A DNA stretch of 10,866 nt from Candidatus Bipolaricaulota bacterium (GTDB lineage Bacteria > Bipolaricaulota > Bipolaricaulia > RBG-16-55-9), in assembly GCA_015487455.1 (NCBI GenBank), contig WFPR01000100.1:1-10866 (forward strand), given 5' to 3'. The notes under the pieces are model-generated. The model worked only from the letters and a program-made list of their open reading frames with translations. It ran no database searches and was not told where the DNA came from. Numbering within the stretch: position 1 is the first letter of the stretch; each line of letters starts with the position of its first letter. The position numbers were made by a program, and so were the translations under genes. This document shows positions 1 to 6,303 of this stretch, piece after piece.

Positions 1-177
1 AACAGCTTATGCGATCGAGTTCAAGGGGCCGAGTTCGCTCGTACGCCGATCCTCGTCCTCTCCACCGATGGCACGGTTCTGTGCTATAGTCGTCTCATCA
101 AAGCCCCCAACGAAGCGCTGCTCATCTGCGCACAGCTCGGGTTCCATTGCCGAATCCCCGAGGCCGATTCCGCTTAA
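1..177 (+). CDS. 3' end of an unidentified protein gene (partial)
   Basis: Reading frame 1 is open from the first base of the window for 58 codons and stops at TAA 175-177. The C-terminal piece contains the stretches ARTPILVLSTDGTVLCYSRL and LICAQLGFHCRIPEADSA, a plausible alternation of beta strand and helix. Most codons end in C or G, as in real genes here, although some AT-ending codons occur, as in the following beta-helix genes. I do not recognise the family. The stop lies 37 bases before the first beta-helix gene, on the same strand, so the two could be co-transcribed. The start lies outside the window. The alternative is chance openness in GC-rich DNA, because the fragment is short. 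Confidence 0.5.
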   Translation, partial: NSLCDRVQGAEFARTPILVLSTDGTVLCYSRLIKAPNEALLICAQLGFHCRIPEADSA

Positions 178-214
178 TGTGAACGCAAGGATGAGGAAAG
201 GAGCGTGAATAAAC

Positions 215-1423
215 ATGCGCCTTCGAGCTGCGCACCTGGCCCTCGGCCTCCTGTGGCTCCTCCTTCTGGGAGCCCTGCTCGTCGCAGCGGAGCCCCCTCA
301 GACCCCGCCTTGGCCCCCCTCCATGCTTCGGGTCTGCCCCCAGGGGCCGCCAACTTGCGATTTCGCGCAGATCCAGCAGGCAATTGAGGCAGCTCCCGCA
401 GGAGCAACCCTCGAGATCGGAGCCGGAGTGTACAAGGAGCATCTCACGATCGACAAGCCCTTAATCTTGCGGGAACAAGGGGAAAACACCGTCGTCCAAG
501 GCGTTCTCCCAACCGTGGCCGTAGTGCAGATCCGAGTAGCGCAACCCTCACCGGTGATCCTGGAGGAAATATCCGTAATCGCCTCTCCCCCCGATCCAAG
601 CTCCCCCCTCAGTACAGACGGTGTTGTGATCGCAGGCAGCACCCAAGCCGTGCTTCGTCGGGTGCAAGTCTCCAAGGCTGAAGGTTCAGGGGTAAGCGTC
701 CGGGATGCGGCCCAGGTGACGATTGAAGGCTCACAGTTCTTTCGCAACGGCTATGGAATCGTGGTGGATGGCCGTTCAAGGGTCACGATCCGTCGAGGGA
801 TTATATTTGGCGGTGGTGTGGGGATAATCCTGGGCAGATCCGTGCGAGCGCAGTTGGAGGGAGTGAGGGTGCTCGCCAATTCGGGAGCGGGTATTTCCAT
901 CGATGGCCCTCGTGCCCAAGTCCTCATTCAGGACTCGGATATCGCGGGCAACGGGTTTGGTGGGCCATCGCCTGGGGTGAGCATTTCCGGTGCTGCAGAC
1001 GTCCAAATCCTGCAAACCGCAATCTACGGCAATCACGGGGATGGCCTGTCCATCCTTGATGACCCCTCCAACGCGATCAAGGTAGAAGTGTCTCGCAGTT
1101 TTATCTTCTCCAACCGGTTTTCCGGCATTTTCGCCCATCTGGGGAATCCGGATACTTACGTGGAGCTTACGGAGAACGAGATCTACGCCAATCTTGAACG
1201 ATATGGAGTGGAAGTGGAGACCCCTCCCTGTGTCTCTCGCCCCACCACAGTGCGAGGAACGATATCGGGGCGAAAGAACGGGATTCCCGGGCCGGGGGAA
1301 GGGGCAGCCAATCGTTTATGGAGCCGTTTGTCCAGACGAATTGAGCTTCCTAATGACCGACCAAGGAGGGAGCTATCCTTAGCTCGGTGGAGACCACGAG
1401 GCACTTCGCCGGGGTTATATTAA
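215..1423 (+). CDS. Secreted right-handed parallel beta-helix protein (paralogue 1, probably frameshifted near its end)
   Basis: Residues 1-25 form a signal peptide: basic start, Leu-rich core, small residues before EPP. A cysteine-bracketed cap follows (C41 and C48), then an amphipathic stretch and the strand-turn TLEIGAGVYKEHLTI that opens pectin-lyase-fold/NosD-like repeat proteins. Degenerate coils of about 22-25 residues follow, for example SQFFRNGYGIVV, VRVLANSGAGISI, TAIYGNHGDGLSIL and NEIYANLERYGVEV. The product should be exported and fold as an elongated beta-helix. No catalytic residues are evident, so a carbohydrate-binding, adhesive or lyase role cannot be chosen. ATG 215 has a purine-rich ribosome site (AAAGGAG, 197-203). 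As sequenced the protein has 402 residues, but everything after R367 looks out of frame. Removing one T at 1315-1317 gives a 388-residue protein ending at 1382 that matches the C-terminal pattern of paralogue 3. Confidence 0.85.
   Translation: MRLRAAHLALGLLWLLLLGALLVAAEPPQTPPWPPSMLRVCPQGPPTCDFAQIQQAIEAAPAGATLEIGAGVYKEHLTIDKPLILREQGENTVVQGVLPTVAVVQIRVAQPSPVILEEISVIASPPDPSSPLSTDGVVIAGSTQAVLRRVQVSKAEGSGVSVRDAAQVTIEGSQFFRNGYGIVVDGRSRVTIRRGIIFGGGVGIILGRSVRAQLEGVRVLANSGAGISIDGPRAQVLIQDSDIAGNGFGGPSPGVSISGAADVQILQTAIYGNHGDGLSILDDPSNAIKVEVSRSFIFSNRFSGIFAHLGNPDTYVELTENEIYANLERYGVEVETPPCVSRPTTVRGTISGRKNGIPGPGEGAANRLWSRLSRRIELPNDRPRRELSLARWRPRGTSPGLY
1313..1319 (+). other. Probable one-base insertion (frameshift) in beta-helix gene 1
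   Basis: The sequence reads CGTTTAT. In the frame of the gene it gives R-L-W and an Arg/Pro-rich tail to 1423. With one of the three T removed it gives R-Y-G-A-V-C-P-D-E-L-S-F-L and ends at TAG 1380-1382. The restored tail places a second cysteine followed by Pro (C372) 33 residues after C339. Paralogue 3 has the same arrangement (C317 and C348-P). A true mutation and a sequencing or assembly error look the same here. Confidence 0.7.
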
Positions 1424-1429
1424 GCTTAA

Positions 1430-2698
1430 TTGCAGATAAGCCCAAAGCAGGGTGAACCACAAATAGCGCTTAGGGGGATCGTCATCGCGTTCTTATTGTC
1501 GGTGGCAATAGGGTTTCTCCTGCTGTGGAGCGGGGGAATGGCACCTTTGTCCCCGCAAGAAGAGGCTATAGCATCGACTGCATGGCTCTTGGCCTCCGAT
1601 CAATCCGATCACGATCAAGAGGGGGACCTCCCCATAGAGCCACTGGTGGAGTTGACCGTCTGTCCTCAGGGGCCGCCGGTCTGTCAATTCACCAAGATCC
1701 AGGAGGCGATCGATGCAGCCCCCTTTACCGCTCCTGTCGAGTCGTGGGACCCGCCCCCACAAATCCCGTTCGTCCGCATCGCTCCCGGCCTCTACGAGGA
1801 GAGCATAACCATCCTCAAGAACATCTGGCTCCAAGGGGCCGACAAGGAAAAAGTCATCTTGCGAGGCCGCATACAAGGGACCAATCCTCCCTTTGCGCTC
1901 TTTATCGCCGGTTCCTTTGGGTTAGGCATCGGTGTGGAGAACATGACCATCGAAGGTGGACTCCGGATCACCGGAGAGGTCACCGGCCTGATCAGAAACA
2001 ACCGCTTTCAACCTGATGCGCTGGGAAAAGGCGGGGCTGATCTCGGCGGTACCCTCAACATTGCCCTGGTGAACAATCTCTTTGCCCGTACAGGGATTTA
2101 CGTTGTTGGTGCCTTGCCTCTCTTCAGAGACCGACTCGGAGGCTTTAGAGGTCAAGAGGCGAGCGTGGTCATCGACCACAATGTGTTCACAGGAAGTCCA
2201 GATGCGGCCCTTTATGTTCGAGAGTCAGAAGAGGTCCTGGTCGCGCTGAATCGGATTCAGGGAGCCTCCATAGGGGTCGTTCTACTCGATGTCGAACGGG
2301 CCGTAATCTGGGGGAACATCCTTGAGGACAACGGGGAAGGCATCTCCGGGTGCTGCGGCAACCGCGGGGTCACCATCACGGGGAATCGAATTGAGCGGAA
2401 TCGCGGCTCGGGCCTGTCCCTTTCCTTGGGTTCCGGAGGCGAGTACCTCGTCGAGGGAAATCGGGTGCTTGAGAACGGAGGGGCGGGCATCGAGTGGGGT
2501 TCGATGGCCCAGCTGAGGATTCTCGGCAACACGGTGACCGGAAACCGGGTGGGCTTGAGGCTAGGTAGCAGAAAGGTGGCCGATTTGGAGAAGCTTAAAG
2601 AGTGCAGAGACAATCAGGTCTTCGGGAATGAGGTGAACTACGCAGGTTGGAACCATCAACCTCTGGAGGAGCTGCGCCGAAGATGTGAAGGCCCATAG
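1430..2698 (+). CDS. Membrane-anchored or secreted right-handed beta-helix protein (paralogue 2)
   Basis: Residues 15-34 form one hydrophobic span, an uncleaved anchor or signal. A linker of about 40 residues rich in acidic and polar residues follows. The same cysteine cap as in paralogue 1 comes next (CPQGPPVC, 78-85), with a 12-residue insertion before the entry strand FVRIAPGLYEESITI. The helix body carries regular Asn-ladder coils such as NRIERNRGSGLSL, NRVLENGGAGIEW and NTVTGNRVGLRL (about 320-378). A C309-C310 pair sits in one turn, and C392 and C419 lie near the C-terminus. The start is uncertain. TTG 1430 is the first start codon after an in-frame stop at 1421-1423 and keeps the hydrophobic span whole, but no ribosome site precedes it. 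A TATATT at 1416-1421 could serve as a -10 box for a nearly leaderless message. The restored end of gene 1 lies 47 bases upstream. Function is unknown; export is inferred. Confidence 0.85.
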   Translation: MQISPKQGEPQIALRGIVIAFLLSVAIGFLLLWSGGMAPLSPQEEAIASTAWLLASDQSDHDQEGDLPIEPLVELTVCPQGPPVCQFTKIQEAIDAAPFTAPVESWDPPPQIPFVRIAPGLYEESITILKNIWLQGADKEKVILRGRIQGTNPPFALFIAGSFGLGIGVENMTIEGGLRITGEVTGLIRNNRFQPDALGKGGADLGGTLNIALVNNLFARTGIYVVGALPLFRDRLGGFRGQEASVVIDHNVFTGSPDAALYVRESEEVLVALNRIQGASIGVVLLDVERAVIWGNILEDNGEGISGCCGNRGVTITGNRIERNRGSGLSLSLGSGGEYLVEGNRVLENGGAGIEWGSMAQLRILGNTVTGNRVGLRLGSRKVADLEKLKECRDNQVFGNEVNYAGWNHQPLEELRRRCEGP

Positions 2699-2750
2699 TA
2701 GCTCCTTTCCATCCTAACCTGACAAATGCCGGGAGCTGGAGGGAGATCGG

Positions 2751-3848
2751 ATGAGAAGAGCATGGAGAGCAGGGATGATCTTGGTTGCCCTCTTGGGTGG
2801 GCTCGGAGAGGGCCCCTCGAGATGGTCGGCAGGCGCCCCCTCCGCTTCCACCGCTGCTGTCCTCGACGTGAGCTGCCCGGATGCGGAAGGCTGCTTCTCC
2901 CTGCTGGGCGAGGCGATCCGCCAAGCCCCTATGGGGGCTACGATCAGAATAACCCCGGGCATCTACTACGAGAAGCCCTTAATCCTCGATAAGAGCCTCA
3001 GGATAGAGGGGGTCACGGAGGGGGATCGTCTCCCGCGCATCGTCCTTGTGGAGGTCGGCACAGCCTTCCTGATCCGGGGGAGCAGCCGGATGACCGTGAA
3101 ACTGCAAGGCTTGACCATTGAGGCCCTCGCCCAAGATCCCTTCTCCGACAAGAGCAGCATCGGAGTTCAGGTGTTGGCTCAGGGGCCGGAGGAGGTCCGG
3201 GTCACGCTGACGGGCGTTCAAATCCGAAGCTACCAAGGCATCGCCATCGGGGGAGATCCGCAGGGGGAGCGTTCCGTGTCCGTGGAGGTAGAGGTAAACG
3301 TCGTGAATACGAGCATCCTTACCGCCGGGTTGGGGATAGGGATTGGTATGAGCTTGGGGCGCCTGATCCTGCGCGAGAGCGAATTGCGCGGCCCTCCCGT
3401 TCCTTTGAGCGCGTTGGGTGCGCCCCTTTATGGGGTCCTTCTTCTGAACCCTCCCCCCTCTCAACGGATCGAGGCCGTTTTGGCCAAGACCCGCATCGAA
3501 AACTTCGGCATCGGGCTGATGGCCTCCGCCAGCAGCAAATTGGAACAAGGGAGGATAGACCTAAAAGCCGTGGAGAACGTGATCGCCTTGAATTTGGGGG
3601 ATGGTCTCTATCTCTTGGGCGATCGCGTCGATGCGGAGCTAAGCCGGAACGAGATTCTCGGGAACGGAGGGTATGGTGTGAAGCTGGCCTTTCCCGAGTG
3701 CGCCCCGGAAGGGGCACGCCCGGAGTTTCGATTTCAAGGCCTCATCCAAGGGAGGGACAACTCGCTGAGAAACAATAAGAGGGGCAACCTCTGCCCTGAG
3801 GACTTCAACTGGCCTCCGAGCTTCGTCAAGGCCCCCGAGAGCCCATGA
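2751..3848 (+). CDS. Secreted right-handed beta-helix protein (paralogue 3)
   Basis: This is a 365-residue relative of the two preceding genes. The N-terminus (MRRAWRAGMILVALLGG) is a short signal peptide or anchor. The cap is CPDAEGC (42-48), followed by AIRQAPMGATIRITPGIYYE, which aligns with AIEAAPAGATLEIGAGVYKE of paralogue 1. The body is strand-rich with less regular coils than paralogue 2 (for example NEILGNGGYGVKL, 300-312). It ends with a C-terminal cap in which C317 and C348 bracket FRFQGLIQGRDN. ATG 2751 is preceded by GGAGGGAG at 2738-2745, a near-ideal ribosome site five bases away. The gene starts 52 bases after paralogue 2, consistent with one operon. It ends 33 bases from the convergent fabF without an evident terminator. 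It is probably an exported surface or periplasmic protein; ligand or enzymatic role is not visible. Confidence 0.85.
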   Translation: MRRAWRAGMILVALLGGLGEGPSRWSAGAPSASTAAVLDVSCPDAEGCFSLLGEAIRQAPMGATIRITPGIYYEKPLILDKSLRIEGVTEGDRLPRIVLVEVGTAFLIRGSSRMTVKLQGLTIEALAQDPFSDKSSIGVQVLAQGPEEVRVTLTGVQIRSYQGIAIGGDPQGERSVSVEVEVNVVNTSILTAGLGIGIGMSLGRLILRESELRGPPVPLSALGAPLYGVLLLNPPPSQRIEAVLAKTRIENFGIGLMASASSKLEQGRIDLKAVENVIALNLGDGLYLLGDRVDAELSRNEILGNGGYGVKLAFPECAPEGARPEFRFQGLIQGRDNSLRNNKRGNLCPEDFNWPPSFVKAPESP

Positions 3849-3881
3849 GATGAGGCTCAACGCCTTCCACACTGCCACCCT

Positions 3882-5159
3882 CTAGGGCTCGAAGCGCTTG
3901 AGGACCAGCGTCGAGTTGTGCCCCCCGAACCCGAACGAGTTCGTGAGCACCACGTCGACGCGGGCGGGGCGGGGCTCGTTCGGGACGTAGTCCAGATCAC
4001 ACTCAGGGTCGGGGTGCTCGTAGTTGATCGTGGGCGGGAGCACCCCCTCCACGATCGCCAGCAGCGCCGCGACGGTCTCGACGGCCCCGGCGGCGCCCAT
4101 CAGGTGCCCGATCTGCGACTTGGTGGAGCTCACGGGGATTGTATAGGCCCGCTCGCCGAAGACGGCCTTGATGGCTCGGGTCTCGGCCACGTCCCCCAGC
4201 TCCGTCCCCGTCCCGTGGGCGTTGATGTAGCCGACCTCGTCCTTGGACACCCCGGCGTTCTCGAGCGCTTGAGCCATGGCCGCCGCGGCCCCCCGGCCCT
4301 CGGGCTCGGGCGCGGTGATGTGGTGCGCGTCGGCGGTCAGCCCGTGGCCCGCCAGCTCCGCGTACACCCGAGCCCCGCGCTGGAAAGCGTGCTCCAAGCT
4401 CTCCAGGACGAGCATCCCGGCGCCCTCGCCCATCACGAAGCCGTCCCGCTCGGCGTCGAACGGCCGGGAGGCCCTCTCGGGCTCGTCGTTGCGGCGGGAG
4501 AGCGCCCGCGCCTGGTCGAAGCCCGCGAAGTTCAAGGGCAGCAAGACGGCCTCCGACCCCCCGGCGAGCATCACGTCCGCGTAGCCCCAGCGGATAAAGT
4601 CTGCAGCCAGCCCGATCGCGTGGTTCGAGCTGGCGCAGGCCGACACCAGCCCCAGGTTCGGCCCCTTGAGCCCGAACTCGAGCGAGATCTCCCCCGCGGT
4701 GGCGTTCGGCATGAACATCGGGACGAAGAACGGGCTCACCCGCTTCGGCCCCTTCTGCAGGAACGTGACGTGGTTCTCGATGAAGATCTCGATGTTCCCG
4801 ATGCCCGTGCCGACGAGCACCCCGGCCCGCTCGCCCTCCCGCCTCAGGGCGTCGGGGTCGAGGCCCGCGTCCCGCACGGCTTGGTAGGCCGCGGCCAGCG
4901 CGAACTGGCTGGAGCGCCCCAGCCGCCGCGCCCGCCGCTTGTCGAAGTACTGCAAGGGGTCGAAGTCGCGCACCGGCGCGCCGATCTTGACCTCGATGTC
5001 CGTCAGATCGATCAGGTCGTCGATGCGCTGGCCCCCGGAGCGCGCTTCTTTAATGCCCCGCCAGAAGCCCTCGCGCCCGTGGCCGATCGGGGTGATCGCC
5101 CCGATCCCCGTGATCACCACGCGTCGTCCGCCCTTCCCTTGCGCTTGCAGCCGAGCCAT
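3882..5159 (-). CDS. fabF: 3-oxoacyl-[acyl-carrier-protein] synthase II (FabF)
   Basis: This condensing enzyme elongates acyl-ACP with malonyl-ACP in cytoplasmic type II fatty acid synthesis. Counting from ATG 5159 it has 425 residues. The N-terminal VVITGIGAITPIG, the nucleophile C175 in SACASSNHAIG, H315 in NAHGTGT and H352 in STKSQIGHLMGAAGA form the complete Cys-His-His triad. The spacings C to H (140) and H to H (37) equal those of Escherichia coli FabF. K347 and the C-terminal NSFGFGGHN are present too. A TTG start at 5198 would add 13 residues, but that codon lies inside the likely -35 box, so I use ATG 5159. This gives an almost leaderless mRNA. The residue after the nucleophile (ACASSN) differs from the ACAT usual in FabF. 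No other fatty acid gene is in the window. It is divergent from a small membrane-protein gene and convergent with the beta-helix cluster. Confidence 0.95.
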   Translation of the reverse strand: MARLQAQGKGGRRVVITGIGAITPIGHGREGFWRGIKEARSGGQRIDDLIDLTDIEVKIGAPVRDFDPLQYFDKRRARRLGRSSQFALAAAYQAVRDAGLDPDALRREGERAGVLVGTGIGNIEIFIENHVTFLQKGPKRVSPFFVPMFMPNATAGEISLEFGLKGPNLGLVSACASSNHAIGLAADFIRWGYADVMLAGGSEAVLLPLNFAGFDQARALSRRNDEPERASRPFDAERDGFVMGEGAGMLVLESLEHAFQRGARVYAELAGHGLTADAHHITAPEPEGRGAAAAMAQALENAGVSKDEVGYINAHGTGTELGDVAETRAIKAVFGERAYTIPVSSTKSQIGHLMGAAGAVETVAALLAIVEGVLPPTINYEHPDPECDLDYVPNEPRPARVDVVLTNSFGFGGHNSTLVLKRFEP

Positions 5160-5168
5160 GGCGACCCC

Positions 5169-5198
5169 ATCATAGCCCACGGGCTTGCGGCCCTTCAA
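5169..5198 (-). promoter_or_regulatory. Likely fabF promoter (near-leaderless)
   Basis: On the minus strand TTGAAG (5198-5193) and TATGAT (5174-5169) are separated by 18 bases. The -10 ends nine bases before ATG 5159, so transcription should begin within a few bases of the start codon. Sigma-70-like spacing matches the divergent promoter at 5221-5250. This is inferred from consensus only. Confidence 0.5.
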
Positions 5199-5207
5199 GC
5201 CGCAAGC
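5183..5207. repeat. Perfect inverted repeat over the fabF -35 region (operator candidate)
   Basis: GCTTGCGGC (5183-5191) and GCCGCAAGC (5199-5207) are exact reverse complements separated by seven bases. The element covers the proposed fabF -35 box and lies 13 bases upstream of the -35 box of the divergent small gene. It could be a repressor site acting on one or both promoters. No T-run follows on either strand, so a terminator is unlikely. Confidence 0.55.
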
Positions 5208-5220
5208 GAACGGGGTGAGT

Positions 5221-5250
5221 TTGACCGCCCGCTTGGCGTCGTGCTATAAT
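5221..5250 (+). promoter_or_regulatory. Strong sigma-70-type promoter for the 39-residue membrane protein
   Basis: TTGACC (5221-5226) and a perfect TATAAT (5245-5250) are separated by 18 bases, with an extended -10 TGC at 5242-5244. It is the best consensus promoter in the window. Transcription would start near 5257, leaving a leader of about 70 bases. The leader contains a small 5-bp hairpin (GCGCC at 5268-5272, GGCGC at 5278-5282). Confidence 0.7.
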
Positions 5251-5327
5251 CCGCCCCCGTCGCCCAAGCGCCCGAGAGGCGCACAAGAAGCGCAAATTTG
5301 AGCGCAAGCCAAGCGAGGTGAGCCCGG

Positions 5328-5447
5328 ATGCCTCAGGACCTTCTGACGTCGCTGGGGAACTTCCTCATCGCCGTGGGCGTGCTCATCCTGCTCGTCGGCG
5401 TCGGCATTTTATTTATCAGGCTGGGGGGCTACTTCGAGCACCTCTGA
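5328..5447 (+). CDS. Small single-span membrane protein, 39 residues
   Basis: ATG 5328 to TGA 5445-5447 encodes a 39-residue peptide beginning MPQDLLTSLGNF and ending RLGGYFEHL. Residues 11-30 form one very hydrophobic span (core LIAVGVLILLVGVGILF) flanked by an acidic N-terminal turn and an Arg, so it should insert in the membrane. GAGGTGA (5315-5321) lies six bases before ATG, an excellent ribosome site. A consensus extended -10 promoter stands upstream. Together these make it a convincing gene despite its size. I do not recognise a family; the Gly/Val/Leu span vaguely recalls short DUF2905-like membrane proteins, but the resemblance is weak. It is divergent from fabF, and its last 19 bases overlap the 3' end of recO on the other strand. 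Its role is unknown. Confidence 0.7.
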   Translation: MPQDLLTSLGNFLIAVGVLILLVGVGILFIRLGGYFEHL

Positions 5448-6268
5448 GGCTGAGGCCGAGGCCGGGGCCGGGGCCGAGCCCCGAGCGACCGGACGTGGTG
5501 CGCCAGGAAGCCCTCCAGCAGCCGCTCCCCGACGGCGAGCGCCTCCGCCGAGAGCCTCAGCCGCGAGAGCTTGCGGAGCGGCAGCCGAAGGGCCATCGCC
5601 AGCCCCCGCATCGCCTCCCCGTCGAGGGGGATCGCCGAGCCCGCGCCCGATGAGCCCGAGGCGGGGGCGGGGGCCTCCGCGCTTGAACGGCAGCGCTCGC
5701 AGATCAAGCCCCCCCTCTCCGGCGAGAACCAAGCCCGCCGGGGCGTCTCTTGGCAACCCGTGCAGCGCTCCAGCTGCGGCGCCCAGCCCAGCCGCGCCAA
5801 CAGCTGGAGCGTGAACGCCAGCTCGTAGAGCGCCCAGCCCTCCTCCTCCGCCCTCGTCCCCGTCGCCGTCCCTGTTCCCGTCGCCGTCGCCCGGCCCAGC
5901 GCCTCGAGCAGCTCCTCGAACAGCCGAAAGACCCGCTCCTCCGGGTGGTCCTCCTCCAGCGCGCGGTGGACGACGCGGGCGCAGCGGAGCGCCGTGGTGA
6001 GCTTGTCGTAGTCGCGCTTCAGCTCGAGGTGGGGCTCTAAGAGCGAGGCTTGGCTCAGGGTCTTCAAGCCCTCGCGGTCGTAGTAGACGAACTCGCTGAG
6101 CGTCAGGGGCTCGAGCGCCGCGCCGAAGGGGCTCGTCGGGCGCCGGGCGCCCTTGGCCAGCAGCGAGATCAGCCCGGCCTCCCGCGTGAGCGCCTTCACG
6201 ATCTTGCTCGTCTCGCTGTAGTCTTGAGTGCGGAGGACGTACCCGACGGCCTTCCTCAGGCGGCTCAT
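5429..6268 (-). CDS. recO: DNA repair and recombination mediator RecO
   Basis: RecO helps RecR and RecF load RecA onto SSB-coated single strands and anneals complementary DNA. The N-terminal OB-fold region begins VGYVLRTQDYSETSKIVKAL and continues GLISLLAKGARRP. The middle is alpha-helical. A zinc site has C169 and C172 (CTGC) and C190 and C193 (CERC). At 279 residues it is longer than typical RecO (about 240). The excess is low-complexity: an Ala/Thr/Gly stretch at 127-140, a Ser/Ala/Pro/Gly stretch at 195-212, and an Arg-Pro tail at 265-275. The first and last are encoded by hexanucleotide repeats. ATG 6268 has a modest AAGGG just upstream. It lies 35 bases after the racemase gene on the same strand, so the two are probably co-transcribed. 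Its stop overlaps the small membrane-protein gene tail to tail. Confidence 0.93.
   Translation of the reverse strand: MSRLRKAVGYVLRTQDYSETSKIVKALTREAGLISLLAKGARRPTSPFGAALEPLTLSEFVYYDREGLKTLSQASLLEPHLELKRDYDKLTTALRCARVVHRALEEDHPEERVFRLFEELLEALGRATATGTGTATGTRAEEEGWALYELAFTLQLLARLGWAPQLERCTGCQETPRRAWFSPERGGLICERCRSSAEAPAPASGSSGAGSAIPLDGEAMRGLAMALRLPLRKLSRLRLSAEALAVGERLLEGFLAHHVRSLGARPRPRPRPQPQRCSK
5446..5481. repeat. Six-unit hexanucleotide repeat at the recO 3' end
   Basis: Six consecutive units close to GAGGCC or GGGGCC fill 5446-5481. On the minus strand they encode the alternating Arg-Pro/Gln-Pro tail of RecO. The first unit begins within the stop codon of the small membrane-protein gene. 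Unit changes would add or remove dipeptides without a frameshift. Confidence 0.8.
5856..5891. repeat. Six-unit hexanucleotide repeat inside recO
   Basis: Six tandem hexamers of the pattern GTNNCN (GTCCCC, GTCGCC, GTCCCT, GTTCCC and two more GTCGCC) span 5856-5891. On the minus strand they encode a Gly/Thr/Ala run in RecO (about residues 127-138) in an otherwise helical region. It is probably a flexible loop. Confidence 0.8.
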
Positions 6269-6303
6269 CGCCCTTGCCCCGCTTTACGTGAGAGCGCCAA
6301 ACG

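Noticed and set aside
82..90. TGCTATAGT, an extended -10 box for beta-helix gene 1
   Set aside because: It lies inside the likely coding end of the upstream gene and has no -35 box at the right distance.
7..216. A minus-strand 69-codon frame at the left edge
   Set aside because: It opposes the plus-strand 3' gene fragment, which has better codon use; no ribosome site or family resemblance.
3849..3900. CCCTCTAGGG as a terminator between converging genes
   Set aside because: Only a four-pair stem with no T-run on either strand.
5160..5198. TTG 5198 as the fabF start
   Set aside because: The codon is part of the proposed -35 box, the extra 13 residues are outside the family core, and ATG 5159 matches the normal N-terminus.
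3918..5249. A 443-codon open frame antisense to fabF
   Set aside because: It mirrors the GC-rich fabF codons, is rich in Arg, Pro and Gly, matches no fold I know and runs across the fabF promoter region.
5268..5282. Leader hairpin of the small gene as a riboswitch or attenuator
   Set aside because: A single 5-bp stem is too little to support a structured regulatory RNA.
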